Part shown: one piece after another, positions 53,581 to 63,056 of the stretch
Layout of the letters: each line of letters begins with the position of its first letter
Position numbering within the stretch: the first letter of the stretch is position 1
Assembly (NCBI GenBank): GCA_963833585.1
Contig: CAWHYF010000003.1
Span: 186,001-250,000 of the forward strand
DNA from: Bog-756 sp963833585
GTDB lineage: Bacteria; Actinomycetota; Acidimicrobiia; Acidimicrobiales; RAAP-2
Length of the DNA: 64,000 nucleotides
Direction: 5' to 3'
The notes under the pieces: model-generated
Told to the model about the DNA's origin: nothing
What the model saw: the letters and a program-made list of their open reading frames with translations, nothing else
Database searches by the model: none
Translations under genes and position numbers: made by a program

Positions 53581-53974
53581 TCAATTGGCAGGGATGGATG
53601 GCCTGTTCCGGGCCCTCGCCAACGGGACCCGGCGGGAGATGCTCGGCCGCCTCGCCGAGGAGGACCTCACCGTGGGTGAGCTGGCCGAACCCCTCGCCAT
53701 GACCCTGGCGGCGACCTCCAAGCACATCAAGGTCCTCGAGCGGGTGGGATTGGTGCGGCAGACGGTCACCGGCCGGCAGCACGTCTGCCGGTTGGATGCC
53801 GAGCCCTTGACCTCCCTCGCCGGGTGGCTGCGCTTCTACGAACAATTCTGGGCCGGGCGGTTGGACGCCATGGAGCTCCTCCTCCAGGCCCCTTCCGGCT
53901 CGGAGACCGCAGGCGAGCCGACCGAAGTCCACCCGGGGACGTCCGGACCCGACCCGATGACCGAGGAGACATGA
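53573..53974 (+). CDS. ArsR-family winged-helix transcriptional regulator
   Basis: A 133-residue repressor: MDGLFRALANGTRREMLGRLAEEDLTVGELAEPLAMTLAATSKHIKVLERVGLVRQTVTGRQHVCRLD is a complete ArsR/SmtB DNA-binding domain (recognition helix around LAATSKHIKVLERVGL). The metal-binding cysteines of ArsR/SmtB are not present, so the signal is probably not a metal ion. The FYEQFWAGRLDAMELLL ending is typical of ArsR regulators paired with AHSA1 proteins. Its stop overlaps the AHSA1 start (ATGA). Two palindromes on its promoter suggest autorepression. Start at ATG 53573; upstream open frame is non-coding. Confidence 0.93.
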   Translation: MVDQLAGMDGLFRALANGTRREMLGRLAEEDLTVGELAEPLAMTLAATSKHIKVLERVGLVRQTVTGRQHVCRLDAEPLTSLAGWLRFYEQFWAGRLDAMELLLQAPSGSETAGEPTEVHPGTSGPDPMTEET

Positions 53975-54474
53975 TGACTGCCTCACCCCAACCACCGCCT
54001 GCGGTGCACCTCGAGCGGATCCTGCCCGCTCCCCCCGACCGCGTCTACCGGGCGTGGCTCGATCCCGAGCTGGTCCGACGGTGGATGGCTCCCACCGGGA
54101 TGCAGGTGACCCGGGTCGACGTGGAGGAGCGGGTCGGTGGCCCCTACCGGGTCTGGCACCGTGGCGAGGACGGCGAGGCCGGTGGCTTCGAGTGCGAGAT
54201 CCTCGAGCTGGTGCCCGACCGCCGGCTCGTCTTCCGTTGGGGATTCGTCGGACCGGCGCGAAGCGAAGGGCCGGTGTTCGATTCGGTCCTGACGGTCTCT
54301 CTGGCCGACGCACCGGGGGGAACGACCCGCCTCACCCTGGTCCACGAGAGGCTCGACGGGTTGCGAGCGGCGATGCCGGCGGTGGCCGAGAACGTCGGGC
54401 CGGGTTGGGAGATGGCACTCGACGCACTGGCTTCCACCGTCGTCGGCGTCGACCGGGCCGTCGGAGGTCCGTGA
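53971..54474 (+). CDS. AHSA1/SRPBCC-domain protein paired with ArsR
   Basis: A 167-residue START-like protein of the AHSA1 (activator of Hsp90 ATPase-like) group. LERILPAPPDRVYRAWLDPELVRRWMAPTGMQVTRVDVEERVGGPYRVWH, FECEILELVPDRRLVFRWGF and TRLTLVHERL are typical. GAGGAG lies eight bases before the double ATG at 53971. Pairing with an ArsR regulator is common, and the SRPBCC member may sense or modify a hydrophobic compound; the ligand is not known. Confidence 0.9.
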   Translation: MMTASPQPPPAVHLERILPAPPDRVYRAWLDPELVRRWMAPTGMQVTRVDVEERVGGPYRVWHRGEDGEAGGFECEILELVPDRRLVFRWGFVGPARSEGPVFDSVLTVSLADAPGGTTRLTLVHERLDGLRAAMPAVAENVGPGWEMALDALASTVVGVDRAVGGP

Positions 54475-54625
54475 CAACCCCGCTCGGCGCTCACCGTCGG
54501 ACCCGGGAGGTCCGGGCCAGGTAGGCGGCAAGCTGACCGACAGGTGGAGCGACGACCATCGGAGCGCCCGTCCGACGTCGGACGATCCCGTCGGGATCGC
54601 AGCGTCCCCGATCACGGAGGTCACC

Positions 54626-55309
54626 GTGCCCACGCCCGCAATCGTCACCGGTCCACAGCCACCTGGCGTCCGTCAGCGGCCGTCACTCAACCTCGGGGGC
54701 GGCGAGCGTCTCCGGATCGTCCCCTGGCTCGACCCGGTGGCCGACCCTCACGGCGTCCATCCCTGCAGCCGGTACGTGGAGCTGTACTGGTTGCCGGTCA
54801 TCGGCCCCAGTACCACCTGGCTCATCCGCCGCCTCTCCTACGGCCTCGAGATGCACCCCTCCGGGCTAGACATCGGGTTGGTGGAGACGGCCCGGTCCCT
54901 GGGGCTCGGCGAGCGGATGGGCAAGAACGCTCCCTTCCGTCGGGCCCTCCAGCGGCTCTGCACCTTCGAGTTGGCCCGGGCCCACGGGCCCGACGCCGTT
55001 GCCGTGCGCACCCGCATCCCGCCGCTCGCCCTCCGGCACCTGAGCCGTCTTCCCGAGCCGCTCCAGACCAGCCACCGGCGGTGGACGGTCGAGCAGCGGC
55101 TGCCGGAACCGGAGCAGTTGCGCCGGCGGGCCCGGAGGCTGGCCGAGGGGCTGGCGGCGTCGGGAGCTGACCGCGCCGAGATCGAGCGTCAGCTGACCCG
55201 GTGGCACTTCCATCCGGCGGTGGCCTTCCGCGCCACCGAGGAGACGGTCGGCGCCGCGCCGGCTCAGCCCGGCTCGTCCTCGTGGCCCGCCGGGGTGAGC
55301 CCCCAGTAG
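54626..55309 (+). CDS. Uncharacterised conserved-looking actinobacterial protein
   Basis: A 227-residue soluble protein I do not assign to a family. It has a clear start (GTG at 54626, GGAGG at 54616-54620) and coding-type composition. The segment HPCSRYVELYWLPVIGPSTTWLIRRLSYGLE followed by LDIGLVETARSLGLG and RALQRLCTFELARAHGPDAVAVRTRIPPLALRHLSRLPEPLQ looks like a compact helical, possibly winged-helix, domain. A basic coiled region follows (EQLRRRARRLAEGLAASGADRAEIERQL). The last 15 residues overlap the convergent gpsA end by 46 bp. A DNA- or nucleotide-related role is only a guess. Confidence 0.65.
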   Translation: MPTPAIVTGPQPPGVRQRPSLNLGGGERLRIVPWLDPVADPHGVHPCSRYVELYWLPVIGPSTTWLIRRLSYGLEMHPSGLDIGLVETARSLGLGERMGKNAPFRRALQRLCTFELARAHGPDAVAVRTRIPPLALRHLSRLPEPLQTSHRRWTVEQRLPEPEQLRRRARRLAEGLAASGADRAEIERQLTRWHFHPAVAFRATEETVGAAPAQPGSSSWPAGVSPQ

Positions 55310-56253
55310 GCGGCCGACGGCTCGATCTCCCCGCTGACCACCTTGTCGATGACGGTGCAGATGGGCAGGGAGAGCTGGTGCCGGCCGGCCAGCTCCAAGG
55401 CCACGGTGGCGGTCTTGACCCCTTCGGCCACCATGTGCATCTCGGCCAGGATGTCCTCCAGCCGACGGCCCTTGCCCAACTGCTCGCCCACCCGCCGGTT
55501 CCGGCTATGGGGACTCATGCAGGTGGCGATCAGGTCCCCCATCCCGGCCAGTCCGGCGAAGGTAGTGGGTTGAGCCCCCATGGCCGTCCCCAGACGGGCC
55601 AGCTCGGAGAGGCCCCGCGACATGACCGCGGCGCGGGTGTTGTCCCCCACCCCCAGCCCCTCCCCGATCCCGGCGGCGATGGCGATGACGTTCTTCAGAG
55701 CACCTCCCATCTCGCAACCGACGACGTCGTCGTTGAGGTAGACGCGAAACAGACCCCGGGTGACCACCTTCTGGATGGCGCGGGCCACCTCGAGGTCCTC
55801 GGTGGCGATGACGGCGGCGGCGGCCTTGCCCGACATGATCTCGGTGGCGATGTTGGGACCGGTGAGCGCGGCAACCGGGTGGCCCGGGACCACCTCCTTG
55901 ATCACCTCGGTCATCCGCAGATGGGAGCCGCTCTCGAGCCCCTTGGACAGGCTCACCACCGGGATCCAGGGCCGGATCCACCCCGATGCCTCCTCGAGCA
56001 CCGTCCGGAAACCCGAGGTCGGCACCCCGATGATCAGGAGATCGGCGGCGGAGACGGCATGCTCGAGGCTGGGGGTCGCCGACAGTTCAGGAGGCAGGTC
56101 GAAACCGGGAAGGTAGGCGGAGTTGGTGTGATCGACGTTGATGGCCTTCGCCACGTCGGCGTTCCGGGCCCACAGCAGGGTGTCGTGCCGCGGCGCCACC
56201 AGGGTGGCGACCGTCGTCCCCCACGACCCGGCTCCGAGCACCGCGATCCGCAC
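55264..56253 (-). CDS. gpsA: Glycerol-3-phosphate dehydrogenase [NAD(P)+]
   Basis: A 329-residue enzyme making sn-glycerol-3-phosphate from dihydroxyacetone phosphate for phospholipid synthesis. RIAVLGAGSWGTTVATLVA is the NAD(P) loop, VSLSKGLESGSHLRMTEVI and ALTGPNIATEIMSGKAAAAVIA the conserved core, GGALKNVIAIAAGIGEGLGVGDNTRAAVMSRGL contains the catalytic lysine, and GDLIATCMSPHSRNRRVGEQLG the C-terminal signature. Start is the GTG at 56253. Cytoplasmic; full length. Confidence 0.96.
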   Translation of the reverse strand: MRIAVLGAGSWGTTVATLVAPRHDTLLWARNADVAKAINVDHTNSAYLPGFDLPPELSATPSLEHAVSAADLLIIGVPTSGFRTVLEEASGWIRPWIPVVSLSKGLESGSHLRMTEVIKEVVPGHPVAALTGPNIATEIMSGKAAAAVIATEDLEVARAIQKVVTRGLFRVYLNDDVVGCEMGGALKNVIAIAAGIGEGLGVGDNTRAAVMSRGLSELARLGTAMGAQPTTFAGLAGMGDLIATCMSPHSRNRRVGEQLGKGRRLEDILAEMHMVAEGVKTATVALELAGRHQLSLPICTVIDKVVSGEIEPSAAYWGLTPAGHEDEPG

Positions 56254-56333
56254 CTGATGAACCTACCGCGCCCCTGTGCCGGACGTCGCAGCCTCCCGCC
56301 GCGGCCCCCACCCGCGGGGCGGGAGCCGACCGG

Positions 56334-58589
56334 TCAACCCCCCAACGACGCCAGACAGCGGGCAAACCCCTCGGTGGTGGTCAACTCGACCAGGGTGCGG
56401 ACGCCGAAACCGGTACCGCCCTTCACCAGGTATCGGCTGTTCTCGTCGGAACGGGCCGGACCGGCGATGTCCAGGTGGACCCAGGGGACCGTGCCCACGA
56501 ACTCGCGCAGCAGCATGGCCGCGGCGATGCTCCCGGCCTGGCCCGGCCGGCCCACGTTTCGCATGTCGGCCACCTCCGAGTCGATGTGGCTGCGGTAGTC
56601 GTCGGGCAGAGGGAGTGGCCAGTTGGGTTCGCCGGCCCGGTCGCCGGCGCCGTGCACCTCGTCGATCAGCGCCTGGTCGTTGCCGAGCAGCCCGGCGATG
56701 TCCTTGCCCAGAGCCACGATGGCGGCGCCGGTGAGCGTGGCCAGGTCGATGATGGCGTCGGGTTCGGACTCGACGGCGAGGGTGAGTCCGTCCGAGAGCA
56801 CCAGGCGCCCCTCGGCATCGGTGTTGAGTACCTCGATGGTCTTGCCCTTCCGGGTGGTCAGGACGTCACCGGGCTTGATGGCCGAGCCGCCGGGCATGTT
56901 CTCGGTGAGCGGGGTGATGGCGGTGATCCGGATGCGCGACCCGAGTGCGGCGGCGGCACCCACTGCAGCAAGGACGGCGGCGGCACCGCCCATGTCGGTC
57001 TTCATGGTCTCCATGCCCGTGGCCGTCTTGAGCGACAGTCCGCCCGAGTCGAAGGTGATGCCCTTGCCCACCAGGGCCAGGTGTGGCACCCGACCATCGA
57101 CCTCGATGGGATCCGCGGGCTGGTACTCCACCCTGACCAGGCGGGGCGGCTGGGAGGAGCCACGGGCCACCCCGAGCAGTCCCCCCAGCCTCTCCTCCAC
57201 GATGCGACCTTCGTCCCAGACCTCCACGCTGAGCTCGGCCACGTCGGCGAAACGGCGGACGAAGGTGTCGGCCAAGGAGGTGGGGGTGAGCGAGCTGGGT
57301 GGCTCGTTGACCAGGTCTCGAGCCAGGTTGACCGCCTCCGCCAGTCGGGTGCCGCGCTCCACACCGTCAGCCACCATCCCGATGTCAGAAGGGGATGGGG
57401 AGACCACCGTGAACCGACCCAGCTGGTCGGGCTCGTCGCCGGTGCGGAAGTCGTCATAGCGGTAGGCGGTGAGGGCTGCCCCCTCGGCCACGGCCGAGGC
57501 CACGGCCGAGGCCGCCGGCGCCGGGGCGACCGTGTCGCCCTCCGCCGAGATCTCGCCCCCGGGAAGGAGCAGTGCGGCGGCCGTCCCCCTTCCCACGGCC
57601 CGGACGAAAGCGGCCGAGGCCCGGCGGAGGGACTCCATCCCCAGCGCCCCGGACAGGCCCGTGGCCTCCCCGACGCCGACCAGGATGATGTCGGCCCCCG
57701 GCGGACCGGGGTCCCCCTCGGCCGCGGGTGGCCCAGCCACCACCGCCACCTGGGTCTGCCCGACCTTGCCGGCGAAACCGTGACGCTTGCACCAGTCCGG
57801 ATCGAGAGTCTGGGGAAGGCCCCGGCCGGCCAGGCCCGACGGGTCGACGGCGAACTGCGGACCGTTCTCGTGCGCGGTGACCGGCACTCCCACCGCCACC
57901 ACGTCGGCGGGCAGCGTGTCGAGGCCGGCGGCTTCGATGATCATGACGGCCCTCCCCCTCCTCGAGATCCCGGTTCCGCCCCTGCCCGCCCGGGTGGGCC
58001 GTTCCCCGGCCGTTCCCGCGTCCGCCCGGGCGGTCCGGTTCCCTCGGGGTGAGGTACGGGCCAGTAGGTGGAGGTCGCCCTCGGTCCAGCGGGCCAGGGT
58101 CCACAGCAGGTCGGAGAGCCGGTTGAGATACTGCCCGACCAGCGAGCCGTCGATCGGCTCGGCGACGGCCAGTCGCTCGGCCCGCCGGACCACGGTCCGG
58201 GCCAGGTCCAGCGCGGCCGACGCCCGATTGGCTCCGGGAATCACGAATTCGGTCGGCATCTCGATGCGGCTGATCAGGTCGTCGATGTGGCCCTCGAGGG
58301 ATTCCACCATCTGCTCGGTCACCAGGGTGGTACCCGGCTTGAGTTTGGAGCGGCTGGACGGCGCGGTGGTCACCTCGGCCATCAGGACGTAGAGGTCGCG
58401 CTCGAGCGAGGTCAGCAGCCGGTCCAGCTCCGAGGACGGACCGGCCTCGGCTCGGGCCATTCCCATCACCGCCTGGGCCTCGTCCACGGTGCCGGTGAGA
58501 TGGACCAGCACGGAATCCTTGGCCACGCGGCCGCCGAAGAGCAGGCCGGTGGTGCCGTCGTCGCCGGTCTTGGTGTAGATCTTCAGCAC
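56334..58589 (-). CDS. Cobalamin adenosyltransferase (PduO-type) fused in frame to leucyl aminopeptidase
   Basis: One open frame of 751 residues. Residues 1-185 are an ATP:cob(I)alamin adenosyltransferase: KIYTKTGDDGTTGLLFGG (ATP loop) and ARTVVRRAERLAV (conserved RxxER), which makes adenosylcobalamin. Residues 216-751 are an M17 leucyl aminopeptidase: VGKGITFDSGGLSLKTATGMETMKTDMGGAAAV and NTDAEGRLVLSDGL hold the two-metal site. The 30-residue Arg/Gly-rich linker contains no stop. A strong SD and ATG inside (at 57944) could also give free PepA (536 residues). So this is either a genuine fusion, or two genes whose stop was lost or misread. Confidence 0.85.
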   Translation of the reverse strand: MLKIYTKTGDDGTTGLLFGGRVAKDSVLVHLTGTVDEAQAVMGMARAEAGPSSELDRLLTSLERDLYVLMAEVTTAPSSRSKLKPGTTLVTEQMVESLEGHIDDLISRIEMPTEFVIPGANRASAALDLARTVVRRAERLAVAEPIDGSLVGQYLNRLSDLLWTLARWTEGDLHLLARTSPRGNRTARADAGTAGERPTRAGRGGTGISRRGRAVMIIEAAGLDTLPADVVAVGVPVTAHENGPQFAVDPSGLAGRGLPQTLDPDWCKRHGFAGKVGQTQVAVVAGPPAAEGDPGPPGADIILVGVGEATGLSGALGMESLRRASAAFVRAVGRGTAAALLLPGGEISAEGDTVAPAPAASAVASAVAEGAALTAYRYDDFRTGDEPDQLGRFTVVSPSPSDIGMVADGVERGTRLAEAVNLARDLVNEPPSSLTPTSLADTFVRRFADVAELSVEVWDEGRIVEERLGGLLGVARGSSQPPRLVRVEYQPADPIEVDGRVPHLALVGKGITFDSGGLSLKTATGMETMKTDMGGAAAVLAAVGAAAALGSRIRITAITPLTENMPGGSAIKPGDVLTTRKGKTIEVLNTDAEGRLVLSDGLTLAVESEPDAIIDLATLTGAAIVALGKDIAGLLGNDQALIDEVHGAGDRAGEPNWPLPLPDDYRSHIDSEVADMRNVGRPGQAGSIAAAMLLREFVGTVPWVHLDIAGPARSDENSRYLVKGGTGFGVRTLVELTTTEGFARCLASLGG
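57945..57965 (-). promoter_or_regulatory. Internal ribosome-binding site for pepA
   Basis: Minus strand GAGGAGGGGGAGGGCCGTC directly precedes the ATG at 57944 (MIIEAAGLDTL). It is a stronger SD than most in the window and decides that PepA can be translated independently within the fused frame. Confidence 0.65.
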
Positions 58590-58751
58590 GCTGTCCTCAT
58601 CGGGCCGATGCTAAACGACATCGCCGGCCGGTCCCTCCACCGCCCGGGGGCGCCCAGGGCCGCTTCCCGGGACGGCGGCCGGGGCCACGCCGGGACCCGT
58701 CCCGGGGTCCCCGCCCGCCGGACCGGCTCCCGCCGGTAGCCTTGAGGGGCT

Positions 58752-61700
58752 ATGGCCGCCAACCCGACCTCGCCCGCCTCCAGCTATCTCGAGGCCGCCT
58801 CCCACCGGGTGGTGGTCTTCGACGGTGCCATGGGCACCAACCTGCAGCTGATGAACCTCACCGCCGACGACTTCGGCGGACCGGACCTCGAGGGCTGCAA
58901 CGAACTTCTGGTGGTGAGCCGGCCCGACGCCATCGACCGGGTGCATCGGTCCTTCTTCGAGGTCGGGTGCGACGTGGTGGAGACCGACACCTTCGGAGCC
59001 TTCGGCCCGGTCCTGGCCGAGTACGGGCAGGAGCATCGGGTCCGAGAGCTCAACCTGGCTGCGGCGACCCTGGCCCGTGATGCCGCCGACGACTTCACGA
59101 CCCCGGACCGGCCGCGTTGGGTGGCAGGCAGCATCGGCCCGGGGACCAAATTCCCGACACTGGGGCAGATCCGGTACGACCAGCTCCGCGACGCCTACCA
59201 GGAGCAGGCCACCGCCCTCATCGAGGGTGGCGTCGACCTGATCATCATCGAGACGGTCTTCGACCTGCTGCAGGCCAAGGCGGCCATCAACGGGGCTCGC
59301 CGGGCCATGAAGGCCGCCGGGGTCCGGCTACCCGTCCAGGCCCAGGTGACCATCGAGCTGACCGGTACCATGCTCCCGGGTACCGAGATCGGCGCCGCCC
59401 AGTGTGCCCTGGAGGCCATGGGGGTCGACCTGATCGGACTCAACTGCGCCACCGGTCCCAGCGAGATGTTCGAGCCCCTCCGCCACCTGGCCGGGCACGC
59501 CGCCATACCGGTGACCTGCCTGCCCAATGCCGGCCTGCCCTCGGTGGTGGACGGGGCCATGCACTACGACCTGACACCGGACCAGTTGGCCGAGTTCCAC
59601 CGGCAATTCGTCGTCCGAGCTCGGGATCTCCGTCATCGGTGGCTGCTGCGGGACCACTCCCGCTCATCTGGCCGCGGTGGTCACGGCCTGCGCCGACCTC
59701 ACGCCGGGGGTTCGCCAGCCGCTGCCCGAGTACGGAGCCGCGTCTATCTACACCCAGGTCCCCTTCGAACAGGACACCTCCTTCCTGGTCGTCGGCGAGC
59801 GGACCAATGCCAACGGATCGAAGAAGTTCCGTGAGGCCATGCTGGAGGCGGATTGGGACACCTGTGTGGCCATGGCCCGAGAGCAGGTCAAGGAGGGCTC
59901 CCATCTGATCGATGTGTGCGTGGACTACACCGGCGCAGACGGAGTGGCCGACATGGAGCAGGTGGCCTCCCGCTTCGCCACCCAATCCACCGTCCCGCTC
60001 ATGGTCGACTCCACGGAGGCGCCCGTCGTGGAGACCGCCCTGTCCTGGATCGGCGGGCGGGCGGTCATCAACTCGGTCAACCTCGAGGAAGGCGACGCTC
60101 CGGGAACCAGGCTGGATTCATTCCTCTCCTTGGCCAAGGAGTTCGGGGCCGCCGTGGTCTGCACCTGCATCGACGAGGAGGGACAGGCGCGCACCGCCGA
60201 CTGGAAGGTGCGGGCGGCCACTGCCATCCACGACATCGCCGTCGAGCGCTACGGGCTCCGGTCCCAGGATCTCTTGTTCGACGCCCTGGCCCTCCCCCTC
60301 TCCACCGGAATGGAGGAATCGAGGAAGGACGGCATCGAGACCATCGAGGGCATCCGAAGGATCAAAGCCGAGCTGCCCGGGGTGTACACCATCCTCGGTC
60401 TGTCGAACGTCAGTTTCGGACTCAACCCGGCCGCCCGGCAGGTGCTCAACTCCGTGTTCCTCCATGAATGCGTGGAAGCAGGTCTGGATGCCGCCATCGT
60501 GCACGCCTCCAAGATCCTCCCCCTCTCCAAGATCGACGAACAGGCGCGCCAGGTATGCCTCGACCTCGTCTACGACCGCCGGCACGACGGCTACGACCCG
60601 CTCACCGATCTCCTGGCCCTCTTCGAGGGAGTGTCGGCGTCGGCCGGGGCGGTCCAGGAGGACCGTTCAGGCTGGACCGTCGAGCGGCGTCTCGAACACC
60701 GGATCGTCGATGGCGACCGCAACGGGATCGAGGAAGATCTCGAAGAGGCCATGGCCGCAGGCCACACGCCGATCATCATCATCAACGACTTCCTCCTGGC
60801 CGGCATGAAGACGGTGGGTGAGCTGTTCGCATCCGGCGAGATGCAGTTGCCCTTCGTGTTGGGTTCCGCCGAAACCATGAAGACGGCGGTGGCCTACCTC
60901 GAACCGTTCATGGAGAAGGCCGACCAAGGCGGTAAGGGCACCATGGTCTTGGCCACGGTGAAGGGCGACGTCCACGACATCGGCAAGAACCTGGTGGACA
61001 TCATTCTCACCAACAACGGCTACACGGTGAAGAACCTTGGCATCAAGGTGGGAATCGCCGACATGGTGGGCGCGGTCGAGGAGTCCAACGCCGATGCCAT
61101 CGGCATGAGCGGCCTGCTGGTGAAGTCGACCCTGATCATGCGGGACAATCTGGAGGAGCTCAACCGACGCGGCCTGGCCCACATCCCGGTCATCCTGGGG
61201 GGAGCCGCCTTGACCCGGACCTACGTCGAGCGGGATCTTCGCAAGGTCTACGACGGACGCCTCTTCTACGGGAAGGATGCATTCGAGGGACTGCGCACCA
61301 TGGACCGCCTGGTCGAGCTGTCGCGTTCGGGCGAGCACGACCCCGAATTCGGAACGGCCATCGGCGGGCGAGACCTCGGGCCCCGCAAGAGCGAACAGCG
61401 CCGGCAGGCCGCCGCCGAGGCGCTGGCCCGCGGTGAGACCCTGCCGGTGCGCTCGCCGGAGGTGGCCGTCGACAACCCGACGTTCAAGCCACCCTTCCTG
61501 GGCAGCCGGGTGGCCAAGGGGATGGCCCTCGACGAGGTAGCCGCCTACCTCAACGAAACCGCCTTGTTCCGTAACCAGTGGGGCTTCCGTCCGGAGAAGG
61601 GGGAGAACGATCCGGCCTTCAAGGACCGGGTACGCGCCCTGCTCCGCGAGCAGCTGGCCACGGCCAAGGCCGAGCAGCTTCTGGTGCCCCAGGTGGCCTG

Positions 61701-62265
61701 GGGCCACTTCGCCGCCAACGCCGAGGGCGACGACCTGGTCATCTTTGAGGACGAGAGCCGGACCAAGGAGCTGACCCGCTACTCCTTCCCCCGCCAGACC
61801 GAGGAGCCCTGGCTCTGCATCAGCGACTTCTTCCGGCCGGTGAGCTCCGGGGAACCCGACTGGGCCAGCTTCATGGTGGTGACCATGGGATCACGCGTCT
61901 CCGAAGAGGCGACTCGACTGTTCGCTGATGACCAGTACCAGCAGTACCTCTACCTCCACGGCCTGGGGGTGGAGATGGCTGAGGCCCTGGCCGAGTACTG
62001 GCATCGCCGTATCCGCGAGGAACTCGGCTTCGCCGACGAGGACGGGCCCACCCTGACCGGTCTGTTCCGCCAGAAGTACCGAGGCGGCCGCTACTCGTGG
62101 GGGTATCCGGCCTGCCCGGAACTCGAGGACAACGCCAAGGTGGTGGAGCTGCTCGGTGCGGACCGGATCGGCGTGGAGGTGAGCGAGGGGTTCCAGCTCC
62201 ACCCGGAGCAGTCGACCACCGCCATCATCTGCCACCATCCGCAGGCCAAGTACTTCGTGGCCTGA
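58752..62265 (+). CDS. metH: Cobalamin-dependent methionine synthase MetH, interrupted by a +1 frameshift
   Basis: A 1170-residue enzyme if one base is removed. The homocysteine domain (about 1-300) has VVVFDGAMGTNLQLM and the zinc ligands LNCATG and GGCCGTTPAH. The folate domain has VGERTNANGSKKFREAM, and the B12 domain DVHDIGKNLVDIILTNNGY (about 738, lower-ligand His). The activation domain ends EVSEGFQLHPEQSTTAIICHHPQAKYF. The first frame is correct to FHRQFVV, then an extra C at 59615/59616 shifts it. Deleting it gives FVVELGISVIGGCCGTTP and restores the zinc site. As written the gene splits into a piece ending at 59834 and one from about 59677. Confidence 0.93.
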
Positions 62266-62396
62266 TCCCCCTGCTGGCGCCATCGCCGGTGGCCCCAAGG
62301 CCCCGGCTGCCAAGCGGTCGGGGCGCCAACCGGGGCCCCTCGCCGGGCGCAGAAATTGGGTGCGTTAGCGGTGGGCGATCACTACCATTGAATGGG

Positions 62397-63026
62397 ATGC
62401 AGGAAGCCCTACTCCCCCCGGGTCTGGCCGCCACCGTCACCGGCGTGACCGCCGTCGAGTACGGGCTGGTGGCGCTGGCCGCGGTGACCTTGACCGCACT
62501 CCTGGCGATCCGGGCCAAGCGAGACCACGATCAGAGGATCCGCAAGGCAGCCAGCGTCGGCTACTACGACCCCGATGCCGCCCGGTACTGGCACGGCGCG
62601 GTGGCGCCCAAGCCGAGCGAACCGGCGGGTGATGAATCCGCCCGACCCTTGGCCCCCAGCTTCGTGGCTCCTGGTCGCAGCAAGACCCCCGGACGGCGGA
62701 ACGCTGGGGTGCACCCACCGCCACCGGGACCGTCGGATTCCGGCCCCTTCGCCGCAGCCCCCTCAGGTCCGGTGCCCGCCTTCGATCCCGCGGCCGCCTT
62801 CACGGCCAGACCAGAGCCCACCTCGGTGGGATCGCCACCGCCACCGCCGTCGCCGGCATCCTCCCCACCGCCACCGCCACCGCCACTGCCACCGCCTCTG
62901 CCACCAGTGCCTCCGGCGACGGCTCCGCCCTCGCCCGGCACGGTGGGTCCGCCCCTACCCCGACTGGAGCAGCCCCCGCCGCCCGCTCGCCCGGCATCGG
63001 AGCGTACCGAGAGCTTCGGCCACTGA
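62397..63026 (+). CDS. Single-helix membrane protein with long proline-rich tail
   Basis: A 209-residue protein. The short N-terminus is followed by one helix (TAVEYGLVALAAVTLTALLAIRA, about 18-40). A basic, conserved-looking juxtamembrane stretch comes next (KRDHDQRIRKAASVGYYDPDAARYWHG), then more than 100 residues of Pro-rich low complexity (runs of PPPPPPLPPPLPP). No domain is recognised. The helix followed by charged residues suggests a membrane-tethered cytoplasmic tail. It begins 131 bp after metH; the start is the ATG at 62397 (another ATG five bases earlier is out of frame). Confidence 0.6.
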   Translation: MQEALLPPGLAATVTGVTAVEYGLVALAAVTLTALLAIRAKRDHDQRIRKAASVGYYDPDAARYWHGAVAPKPSEPAGDESARPLAPSFVAPGRSKTPGRRNAGVHPPPPGPSDSGPFAAAPSGPVPAFDPAAAFTARPEPTSVGSPPPPPSPASSPPPPPPPLPPPLPPVPPATAPPSPGTVGPPLPRLEQPPPPARPASERTESFGH

Positions 63027-63056
63027 CCGGTCTCGGGCTCCCCTAGCCATCGGGTC

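Noticed and set aside
58590..58751. Cobalamin riboswitch in front of metH or the adenosyltransferase
   Set aside because: Neither the B12-box core nor a matching long fold is present in the 162 bp.
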